NCBI GenBank assembly: GCA_032718475.1
Contig: JAUCBJ010005395.1
Span: 1-61,604 of the forward strand
Direction: 5' to 3'
From: Nemertoderma westbladi
Taxonomy: Eukaryota > Xenacoelomorpha > Nemertodermatida > Nemertodermatidae
DNA: 61,604 bases
Shown: in pieces, positions 11,600 to 23,800 of the stretch
Layout: every line of letters starts with the position of its first letter
Position numbering within the stretch: the first letter of the stretch is position 1
Translations under genes and position numbers: made by a program
The notes under the pieces: generated by a model
The model's input: the letters and a program-made list of their open reading frames with translations, nothing else
Databases searched by the model: none
What the model was told of the DNA's origin: nothing

Positions 11600-11876
11600 T
11601 TAACCACCAGCTGTAGTTGTTACAGAAGTAAAGTTATTGATCGCTGAAGTTAAATTAGAGGCCGATAAGTTGATTAGGGGTGTGACGATAGACTCCATAA
11701 CAACGGAATGCAGTGAGGAACCGGTTGGAGGCGATGGTTCGATGATATCGTCTGGTAGGTCGCCAGCGAGCGAAGGGAAGAGTCGCTTAAGCGCGTCCCA
11801 GGTCCCCAAAACCGCTCCAACTACACCAATAACTATAAGTACAACGTCCAGATACCACTGTTTGGAGGTCAACGAC
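11600..11876 (-). CDS. Transporter exon 9 (residues 434-525) and stop
   Basis: Acceptor TTGTTCTAG, phase 2. It encodes the last membrane segment VLIVIGVVGAVLGTWDALKR and a hydrophilic tail with NLS, NLT and NFT sequons, ending in TAA at 11602-11600. The 3'-UTR array begins about 25 bases later. Confidence 0.9.
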
Positions 11877-14800
11877 CTAGAACAATAATAGGAAATAAAA
11901 ATAAGTTTAGTTTAGTTGGTTAAGTTAAGTCGTTTAGTTTCGAGTAGGAAGTCTGTGGAAATAAAGAATCGAGAATCAAAATAAGTGTCAAATTTAGTAT
12001 GTATTTCTCAAATTTAGTTTTCAAGTTATAACAATTTCCATTTAGGGAGACCTTTTGAAATAATTTCGCCTGACAGTTATGTTGCCCCGTCTTTGATCTA
12101 TTATATAAAAAACTTTCATGTAAATAGATTCAAAACTGTAAAAGCCTTAAGGTTTTAAGCGCAACCAAGTATTTTTATTGTTAACTAGTATTAACTAATA
12201 TTTAAAAAAAAGTAAAGTTTTCTGACCTGTCATGTAGAATAGCATCTCAGTTACTTATATTTCAAATTTTAGCCAAAACCAAACCATTTTGAAACGCTGA
12301 GGAGTGATAAATCGACGAGTTGTCCGATAAAGGCGTACCCCCACCCCCCCCCCCCCCCCCCCCCCCTTAAGAGCTAATTATTTATTATTAGTTGGAGCAC
12401 TAATTGTGAGGATAAGCTATTATTACGATCACTGAACGTCAAACTATTAATATGAATTAATCAGGTGATTCCCATTACAATAAACATACCCTTTAAATAG
12501 CATCATGTGAAACAGGCCAGGCAGTATAAAGGCGAGAAGTGTGCAGCAAGTAGAACCAACAAGGGCCATGAGTGTAGAGAAACTGGGAATAGCGAGAATA
12601 ATGGCCCCACTGGTGAGGACCAGACAAAATCGTAGTATATTCTAGAATAAAATAATATTTAATAAACAAAACGAAATACAACGTAATAAATAATATTCAA
12701 ATTTCTAATTAATCCACCGCATAAATAAACAAAGCAATCGATAAAACAACCAACTCGCAATAAAGAAGGAGGATAAATATAATATAAATAAACTGCCCCC
12801 AGTGTTATTAAACGGGAAGGGAGAATTGGATAAACCTACCCCCTTAAACCTACCCACTGGCATTTACGGTGAGGGTGACACAGTTAAACCTACCCCCTGG
12901 TATTTACGGTGAGGGTGACACAGTTAAACCTACCCCCTGGTATTTACGGTGAGGGTGACACCGTTATACTTACCCCCTGGTATTTACGGTGAGGGTGACA
13001 CAGTTAAACCTACCCCCTGGTATTTACGGTGAGGGTGACACAGTTAAACCTTACCCCTGGTATTTACGGTGAGGGTGACACAGTTAAACCTACCCCCTGG
13101 TTTTTACGGTGAGGGTGACACAGTTAAACCTACCCCCTGGTATTTACGGTGAGGGTGACACAGTTAAACCTACCCTCTGGTATTTACGGTGAGGGTGACA
13201 AAGTTAAACATACCCCCTGGTATTTACGGTGAGGGTGAAACCTTTATACTTACCCCCTGGTATTTACGGTGCGGGTGACAGAGTTAAACCTACCCCCTGG
13301 TATTTACGGTGAGGGTGACACCGTTAGACTTACCCCCTGGTATTTACGGTGAGGGTGACACAGTTATAATTACCCCCTGGTATTTACGGTGAGGGTGACA
13401 CAGTTATACTTACCCCCTGGTATTTACGGTGAGGGTGACACAGTTAAACCTACCCCCTGCCTGGTATTTACGGTGAGGGTGACACAGTTAAACCTAGCCC
13501 CTGGTATTTACGGTGAGGGTGACACCGTTAGACTTACCCCCTGGTATTTACGGTGAGGGTGACACAGTTATACTTACCCCCTGGTATTTACGGTGAGGGT
13601 GACACAGTTAAACCTACCCCCTGGTATTTACGGTGAGCGTGACACAGTTATACTTACCCCCTGGTATTTACGGTGAGGGTGACACAGTTAAACCTACCCC
13701 CTGGTATTTACGGTGAGGGAGACACCGTTATACTTACCCCTTGGTATTTACAGTGAGGGTGACACCGTTATACTTATCCCCTGTATTTACGGTGAGGGTG
13801 ACACCGTTACACTTACCCCCTGGTATTTACGGTGAGGGTGACACCGTTATACTCACCCCCTGGTATTTACGGTGAGGATGACACAGTTAAACCTACCCCC
13901 TGGTATTTACGGTGAGGGTGACACAGTTAAACCTACCCCCTGGCATTTACGGTGAGGGTGACACAGTTAAACCTACACCCTGGTATTTACGGTGAGAGTG
14001 ACACCGTTATACTTACCCCCTGGTATTTACGGTGAGGGTGACACAGTTAAACCTACCCCCTGGTATTTACGGTGAGGGTGACACAGTTATACTTACCCCC
14101 TGGTATTTACGGTGAGGGTGACACAGTTAAACCTACCCCTGGTATTTACGGTGATGGTGACACAGTTAAACCTACCCCCTGGTATTTACGGTGAGGGTGA
14201 CACCGTTAGACTTACCCCCTGGTATTTACGGTGAGGGTGACACCGTTAGACTTACCCCCTGGTATTTACGGTGAGGGTGACACCGTTATACTTACCCCCT
14301 GGTATTTACGGTGAGGGTGACACCGTTAGACTTAGCCCCTGGTATTTACGGTGAGGGTGACACCGTTATACTTACCCCCTGGTATTTCCGGTGAGGCACG
14401 GTTAGACTTACCCCCTGGGATTTCCGGTGAGGGTGACACAGTTAAACCTACCCCCTGGTATTTACGGTGAGGGTGACACAGTCAAACCTACCCCCTGGTA
14501 TTTACGGTGAGGGTGACACAGTTAAATCTACCCCCTGGTATTTAAGGTGAGGGTGACACAGTTAAACCTACTCCCTGGTATTTACGGTGAGGGTGACACA
14601 GTTAAACCTACCCCCTAGTATTTACGGTGAGGGTGACACAGTTAAACATACACCCTGATATTTACGGTGAGGGTGAAACCTTTATACTTACCCCCTGGTA
14701 TTTACGGTGCGGGTGACACAATTAAACCTACCCCCTGGTATTTACGGTGAGGGTGACACAGTTAAACCTACCCCCTAGTATTTACGGTGAGGGTGACACA

Positions 14801-17800
14801 GTTAAACCTACCCCCTGGTATTTACGGTGAGGGTGACACCGTTATACTTATCCCCTGTATTTACGGTGAGGGTGACACCGTTATACTTACCCCCTGGTAT
14901 TTACGGTGAGGGTGACACAGTTAAACCTACCCCCTGGTATTTACGGTGAGGGTGACACAGTTATACTTACCCCCTGGTATTCACGGTGAGGGTGACAAAG
15001 TTAAACCTACCCCTGGTATTTACGGTGAGGGTGACACAGTTAAACCTACCCCCTGGTATTTACGGTGAGGGTGACACCGTTAGACATACCCCCTGGTATT
15101 TACGGTGAGGGTGACACCGTTAGACTTACCCCCTGGTATTTACGGTGAGGGTGACACCGTTATACTTACCCCCTGGTATTTACGGTGAGGGTGACACCGT
15201 TAGACTTAGCCCCTGGTATTTACGGTGAGGGTGACACCGTTATACTTACCCCCTGGTATTTCCGGTGAGGCACGGTTAGACTTACCCCCTGGGATTTCCG
15301 GTCAGGGTGACACAGTTAAACCTACCCCCTGGTATTTACGGTGAGGGTGACACAGTTAAATCTACCCCCTGGTATTTAAGGTGAGGGTGACACAGTTAAA
15401 CCTACTCCCTGGTATTTACGGTGAGGGTGACACAGTTAAACCTACCCCCTAGTATTTACGGTGAGGGTGACACAGTTAAACATAAACCCTGATATTTACG
15501 GTGAGGGTGAAACCTTTATACTTACCCCCTGGTATTTACGGTGCGGGTGACACAATTAAACCTACCCCCTGGTATTTACGGTGAGGGTGACACAGTTAAA
15601 CCTACCCCCTAGTATTTACGGTGAGGGTGACACAGTTAAACCTACCCCCTGGTATTTACGGTGAGGGTGACACCGTTATACTTATCCCCTGTATTTACGG
15701 TGAGGGTGACACCGTTATACTTACCCCCTGGTATTTACGGTGAGGGTGACACCGTTATACTTACCCCCTGGTATTTACGGTGAGGGTGGCACAGTTATAC
15801 TTACCCCCTGGTATTTACGGTGAGGGTGACACAGTTAAACCGACCCCCTGGTATTTACGGTGAGGGTGGCACAGTTAAACATACCCCCTGGTATTTACGG
15901 TGAGGGTGACACAGTTAAACCTTCACCCTGGTATTTACGGTGATGGTGACACCTTTATACTTACCCCCTGGTATTTACGGTGCGGGTGACACAGTTATAC
16001 TTACCCCCTGGTATTTACGGTGAGGGTGACACAGTTAAACCTACCCCTGGTATTTACGGTGAGGGTGACACAGTTAAACCTACCCCTGGTATTTACGGTG
16101 AGGGTGACAGCGTTAGACTTACCCCCTGGTATTTACGGTAAGGGTGACACTGTTAGACTTACCCCCTGGTATTTACGGTGCGGGTGACACCGTTATACTT
16201 ACCCGCTGGTATTTATTTACGGTGAGGGTGACACCGTTAGACTTAGCCCATGGTATTTACGGTGAGGCACGGTTAGACTTACCCCCTGGTATTTCCGGTG
16301 AGGGTGACACAGTTAAATCTACCCCCTGGTATTTACTGTGAGGGTGACACAGTTAAACCTACCCCCTGGTATTTACAGTTAAACCTACCCCCTGGTATTT
16401 ACGGTGAGGGTGGTGACACAGTTAAACCTACCCCCTGGTATTTACGGTGAGGGTGACACAGTTATACTTACCCCCTGGTATTTACGGTGAGGGTGACACA
16501 GTTAAACCTACCCCTGGTATTTACGGTGAGGGTGACACAGTTAAACCTACCCCTGGTATTTACGGTGAGGGTGACAGCGTTAGACTTACCCCCTGGTATT
16601 TACGGTGAGGGTGACACCGTTAGACTTACCCCCTGGTATTTACGGTGCGGGTGACACCGTTATACTTACCCGCTGGTATTTATTTACGGTGAGGGTGACA
16701 CCGTTAGACTTAGCCCATGGTATTTACGGTGAGGCACGGTTAGACTTACCCCCTGGTATTTCCGGTGAGGGTGACACAGTTAAATCTACCCCCTGGTATT
16801 TACTGTGAGGGTGACACAGTTAAACCTACACCCTGGTATTTACGGTGAGGGTGACACCTTTATACTTACCCCCTGGTATTTACGGTGCGGGTGAAACAGT
16901 TAAACCTACCCCCTGGTATTTACGGTGAGGGTGACACAGTTATACTTACCCCCTGGTATTTACGGTGAGGGTGACACAGTTAAAACTACCCCTGGTATTT
17001 ACGGTGAGGGTGACACAGTTAAACCTACCCCCTGGTATTTACGGTGATGGTGACACCGTTATACTTACCCCCTGGTATTTCCGGTGAGGATCTGGTAGGA
17101 ATTTCGTCTCTAACAACTTGGCCACTGGGAACATCATTACGGGATAGGTGAAAAACAAAGAGAAACACAAACACGACTTTACGATGAGAGGGAACACTCC
17201 TAGAGGAATTAATACATCGCGTAGATTATTGATATTGCTAGTTTTAGGGTATCACAGATGATTTAGAGTTAAATCTTTTGGATATTTTTCTTACCTGATG
17301 GCAAATTTAAGGTGATGATATTGTGAGTAAATTTTCCGAAGGAAACGTAACCCGATACCCCAAATAGGATATACAGCGATGTTACCAGAGCCAGGGTTAC
17401 TTGGAAGACAGGTCTAAATCGAGATCGGAGTGAATGCGACACAGATGATTCCAGGGAAAGTATCAAACCAGCACCTTCGTAGCAATACATAGCAATACCT
17501 GGGAAAGTAATGGAGTTAGGTGTAGCAATACATAGCAATACCTGGGAAAGTAATGGAGTTAGGTGTAGCAATACATAGCAATACCTGGGAAAGTAATGGA
17601 GTTAGGTGTAGCAATACATAGCAATACCTGGGAAAGTAATGGAGTTAGGTGTAGCAATACATAGCAATACCTGGGAAAGTAATGGAGTTAGGTGTAGCAA
17701 TACATAGCAATACCTGGGAAAGTAATGGAGTTAGGTGTAGCAATACATAGCAATGCCTGGGAAAGTAATGGAGTTAGGTGTAGCAATAAATAGCAATACC

Positions 17801-20800
17801 TGAGAAAGTAATGGAGTTAGGTGTAGCAATACATAGCAATACCTGGGAAAGTAATGGAGTTAGGTGTAGCAATACATAGCAATGCCTGGGAAAGTAATGG
17901 AGTTAGGTGTAGTAATACCTGGGAAAGTAATGGAGTTAGGTGTAGCAATACATAGCAATACCGGGGAAAGTAATGGAGTTAGGTGTAGCAATACATAGCA
18001 ATACCTGGGAAAGTAATGGAGTTAGGTGTAGCAATACATAGCAATGCCTGGGAAAGTAATGGAGTTAGGTGTAGCGATACATAGCAATACCTGGGAAAGT
18101 AATGGAGTTAGGTGTAGCAATACCTGGGAAAGTAATGGAGTTAGGTGTAGCAATACATAGCAATACCTGGGAAAGTAATGGAGTTAGGTGTAGCAATACC
18201 TGGGAAAGTAATGGAGTTAGGTGTAGTAATAAATAGCAATACCTGGGAAAGTAATGGAGTTAGGTGTAGCAATACATAGCAATACCTGGGAAAGTAATGG
18301 AGTTAGGTGTAGCAATACCTGGGAAAGTAATGGAGTTAGGTGTAGCAATAAATAGCAATACCTGGGAAAGTAATGGAGTTAGGTGTAGCAATACATAGCA
18401 ATACCTGGGAAAGTAATGGAGTTAGGCGTAGTAATACCTGGGAAAGTAAAGGAGTTAGGTGTAGTAATACCTGGGAAAGTAAAGGAGTTAGGTGTAGCAA
18501 TAAATAGCAATACCTGATAAAGTAATGGAGTTCGGTGTAGCAATACATAGCAATGCCTGAGAAAGTAATGGAGTTCGGTGTAGCAATACATAGCAATGCC
18601 TGAGAAAGTAATGGAGTTAGGGGTAGCAATACATAGCAATACCTGAGAAAGTAATGGAGTTAGGTGTAGCAATACATAGCAATGCCTGGGAAAGTAATGG
18701 AGTTAGGTGTAGCAATAAATAGCAATACCTGAGAAAGTAATGGAGTTAGGTGTAGCAATACCTGGGAAAGTAATGGAGTTAGGTGTAGCAATACCTGGGA
18801 AAGTAATGGAGTTAGGTGTAGCAATACCTGGGAAAGTAATGCAGTTAGGTGTAGCAATACCTGGGAAAGTAATGCAGTTAGGTGTAGCAATACATAGCAA
18901 TACCTGGGAGAGTAATGGAGTTAGGTGTAGCAATACCTGGGAAAGTAATGGAGTTAGGTGTAGCAATACCTGGGAAAGTAATGCAGTTAGGTGTAGCAAT
19001 ACCTGGGAAAGTAATGCAGTTAGGTGTAGCAATACATAGCAATGCCTGGGAAAGTAATGGAGTTGGGTGTAGCAATACCTGGGAAAGTAAAGGAGTTAGG
19101 TGTAGTAATACCTGGGAAAGTAATGCAGTTAGGTGTAGCAATACATAGCAATGCCTGGGAGAGTAATGGAGTTAGGTGTAGTAATACATAGCAATGCCTG
19201 GGAAAGTAATGGAGTTAGGCGTAGCAATACATAGCAATACCTGGGAAAGTAATGGAGTTAGGTGTAGCAATACCTGGGAAAGTAATGGAGTTAGGTGTAG
19301 CAATAAATAGCAATACCTGGGAAAGTAATGGTTAGGTGTAGCAATACATAGCAATACCTGGGAAAGTAATGGAGTTAGGTGTAGTAATACCTGGGAAAGT
19401 AATGGAGTTAGGTGTAGCAATACCTGGGAAAGTAATGGAGTTAGGTGTAGCAATACCTGGGAAAGTAATGGAGTTAGGTGTAGCAATACCTGGGAAAGTA
19501 ATGGAGTTAGGTGTAGCAATACCTGGGAAAGTAATGCAGTTAGGTGTAGCAATACATAGCAATACCTGGGAAAGTAATGGAGATAGGTGTAGCAATACCT
19601 GGGAAAGTAATGGAGTTAGGTGTAGCAATACCTGGGAAAGTAATGCAGTTAGGTGTAGCAATACATAGCAATGCCTGGGAGAGTAATGGAGTTAGGTGTA
19701 GCAATACCTGGGAAAGTAATGGAGTTAGGTGTAGCAATACCTGGGAAAGTAATGCAGTTAGGTGTAGCAATACCTGGGAAAGTAATGCAGTTAGGTGTAG
19801 CAATACATAGCAATGCCTGGGAAAGTAATGGAGTTGGGTGTAGCAATACCTGGGAAAGTAAAGGAGTTAGGTGTAGTAATACCTGGGAAAGTAATGCAGT
19901 TAGGTGTAGCAATACATAGCAATGCCTGGGAGAGTAATGGAGTTAGGTGTAGTAATACATAGCAATGCCTGGGAAAGTAATGGAGTTAGGCGTAGCAATA
20001 AATAGCAATACTTGTAATGGAATTAAGTGTAGCAATACATATCAATACCTGGGAAAGTAATGGAGTTAGGTGTAGCAATACCTGGGAAAGTAATGGAGTT
20101 AGGTGTAGCAATAAATAGCAATACCTGGGAAAGTAATGGTTAGGTGTAGCAATACATAGCAATACCTGGGAAAGTAATGGAGTTAGGTGTAGTAATACCT
20201 GGGAAAGTAAAGGAGTTAGGTGTAGCAATACATAGCAATACCTGGGAAAGTAATGGAGTTAGGTGTAGCAATACATAGCAATGCCTGGGAAAGTAATGGA
20301 GTTAGGTGTAGCAATACATAGCAATGCCTGGGAAAGTAATGGAGTTAGGTGTAGCAATACCTGGGAAAGTAATGGAGTTAGGTGTAGCAATAAATAGCAA
20401 TACCTGAGAAAGTAATGGAGTTAGGTGTAGCAATAAATAGCAATACCTGATAAAGAAATGGAGTTAGGTGTAGCAATACATAGCAATACTTGTAATGGAA
20501 TTAAGTGTAGCAATACATAGCAATACCTGGGAAAGTAATGGAGTTAGGTGTAGCAATACCTGGGAAAGTAATGGAGTTAGGTGTAGCAATAAATAGCAAT
20601 ACCTGATAAAGTAATGGAGTTAGGTGTAGCAATAAATAGCAATACCTGAGAAAGTAATGGAGTTAGGTGTAGCAATACATAGCAATACTTGTAATGGAAT
20701 TAAGTGTAGCAATACATAGCAATACCTGGGAAAGTAATGGAGTTAGGTGTAGCAATACCTGGGAAAGTAATGGAGTTAGGTGTAGCAATACCTGGGAAAG

Positions 20801-23800
20801 TAATGCAGTTAGGTGTAGCAATACATAGCAATGCCTGGGAAAGTAATGGAGTTAGGTGTAGCAATAAATAGCAATACCTGAGAAAGTAATGGAGTTAGGT
20901 GTAGCAATAAATAGCAATACCTGAGAAAGTAATGGAGTTAGGTGTAGCAATACATAGCAATACTTGTAATGGAATTAAGTGTAGCAATACATAGCAATAC
21001 CTGGGAAAGTAATGGAGTTAGGTGTAGCAATACCTGGGAAAGTAATGGAGTTAGGTGTAGCAATACCTGGGAAAGTAATGCAGTTAGGTGTAGCAATACA
21101 TAGCAATACCTGGGAAAGTAATGGAGTTAGGTGTAGTAATACCTGGGAAAGTAATGCAGTTAGGTGTAGCAATACATAGCAATACCTGGGAAAGTAATGG
21201 AGATAGGTGTAGCAATACATAGCAATGCCTGGGAAAGTAATGGAGTTAGGTGTAGCAATAAATAGCAATACCTGAGAAAGTAATGGAGTTAGGTGTAGCA
21301 ATACATAGCAATACCTGGGAAAGTAATGGAGTTAGGTGTAGCAATAAATAGCAATACTTGTAATGGAATTAAGTGTAGCAATACATAGCAATACCTGAGA
21401 AAGTAATGGAGTTAGGTGTAGCAATACCTGGGAAAGTAATGGAGTTAGGTGTAGCAATAAATAGCAATACCTGGGAAAGTAATGGAATTAGGTGTAGCAA
21501 TACATAGCAATACCTGGGAAAGTAATGGAGTTAGGTGTAGTAATACCTGGGAAAGTAAAGGAGTTAGGTGTAGCAATACATAGCAATACCTGGGAAAGTA
21601 ATGGAGTTAGGTGTAGCAATACATAGCAATACCTGGGAAAGTAATGGAGTTAGGTGTAGCAATACATAGCAATACCTGAGAAAGTAATGAAGTTAGGTGT
21701 AGCAATACATAGCAATGCCTGGGAAAGTAATGGAGTTAGGTGTAGCAATACATAGCAATACCTGGGAAAGTAATGGAGTTAGGTGTAGCAATAATAGCAA
21801 TGCCTGGGAAAGTAATGGAGTTAGGTGTAGCAATAAATAGCAATACCTGAGAAAGTAATGGAGTTAGGTGTAGCAATACATAGCAATGCCTGGGAAAGTA
21901 ATGGAGTTAGGTGTAGCAATACATAGCAATGCCTGGGAAAGTAATGGAGTTAGGGGTAGCAATACATAGCAATACCTGGGAAAGTAATGGAGTTAGGTGT
22001 AGCAATACATAGCAATACCTGAGAAAGTAATGAAGTTAGGTGTAGCAATACATAGCAATGCCTGGGAAAGTAATGGAGTTAGGTGTAGCAATACATAGCA
22101 ATACCTGGGAAAGTAATGGAGTTAGGTGTAGCAATACATAGCAATACCTGAGAAAGTAATGGAGTTAGGTGTAGCAATACCTGGGAAAGTAATGGAGTTA
22201 GGTGTAGCAATACCTGGGAAAGTAATGGAGTTAGGTGTAGCAATACCTGGGAAAGTAATGGAGTTAGGTGTAGCAATACATAGCAATGCCTGGGAAAGTA
22301 ATGGAGTTAGGTGTAGCAATACATAGCAATGCCTGGGAAAGTAATGGAGTTAGGTGTAGCAATACATAGCAATACCTGGGAAAGTAATGGAGTTAGGTGT
22401 AGCAATACATAGCAATACCTGAGAAAGTAATGAAGTTAGGTGTAGCAATACATAGCAATGCCTGGGAAAGTAATGGAGTTAGGTGTAGCAATACATAGCA
22501 ATACCTGGGAAAGTAATGGAGTTAGGTGTAGCAATACATAGCAATGCCTGGGAAAGTAATGGAGTTAGGTGTAGCAATAAATAGCAATACCTGAGAAAGT
22601 AATGCAGTTAGGTGTAGCAATACATAGCAATGCCTGAGAAAGTAATGGAGTTAGGGGTAGCAATACATAGCAATACCTGAGAAAGTAATGGAGTTAGGTG
22701 TAGCAATACATAGCAATGCCTGGGAAAGTAATGGAGTTAGGTGTAGCAATAAATAGCAATACCTGAGAAAGTAATGGAGTTAGGTGTACCAATACATAGC
22801 AATGCCTGGGAAAGTAATGGAGTTAGGTGTAGCAATACCTGGGAAAGTAATGCAGTTAGGTGTAGCAATACATAGCAATACCTGAGAAAGTAATGGAGTT
22901 AGGTGTAGCAATACATAGCAATGCCTGGGAAAGTAATGGAGTTAGGTGTAGCAATAAATAGCAATACCTGAGAAAGTAATGGAGTTAGGTGTACCAATAC
23001 ATAGCAATGCCTGGGAAAGTAATGGAGTTAGGTGTAGCAATACCTGATAAAGTAATGGAGTTCGGTGTAGCAATACATAGCAATACCTGAGAAAGTAATG
23101 GAGTTAGGTGTAGCAATACATAGCAATGCCTGGGAAAGTAATGGAGTTAGGTGTAGCAATAAATAGCAATACCTGAGAAAGTAATGGAGTTAGGTGTACC
23201 AATACATAGCAATGCCTGGGAAAGTAATGGAGTTAGGTGTAGCAATACCTGGGAAAGTAATGCAGTTAGGTGTAGCAATACATAGCAATACCTGGGAAAG
23301 TAATGGAGTTAGGTGTAGCAATACATAGCAATGCCTGGGAAAGTAATGGAGTCAGGTGTAGCAATACCTGGGAAAGTAATGCAGTTAGGTGTAGCAATAC
23401 ATAGCAATACCTGGGAAAGTAATGGAGTTAGGTGTAGCAATACATAGCAATACCTGGGAAAGTAATGGAGTTAGGTGTAGCAATACCTGGGAAAGTAATG
23501 GAGTTAGGTGTAGCAATACATAGCAATACCTGGGAAAGTAATGGAGTTAGGTGTAGCAATACCTGGACAAGTAATGCAGTTAGGTGTAGCAATACATAGC
23601 AATACCTGGGAAAGTAATGGAGTTAGGTGTAGCAATCCATAGCAATACCTGAGAAAGTAATGCAGTTAGGTGTAGCAATACATATCAATACCTGGGAAAG
23701 TAATGAAGTTACGTGTAGCAATCCATAGCAATACCTGAGAAAGTAATGGAGTTAGGTGTAGCAATACATAGCAATGCCTGGGAAAGTAATGGAGTTAGGT

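Noticed and set aside
17269-22319. Many overlapping frames of 65 to 126 codons in the 43/33-bp array
   Set aside because: They are repeat-derived. Only the 17295-17498 part is coding, as exon 6, and its true start is the splice acceptor.
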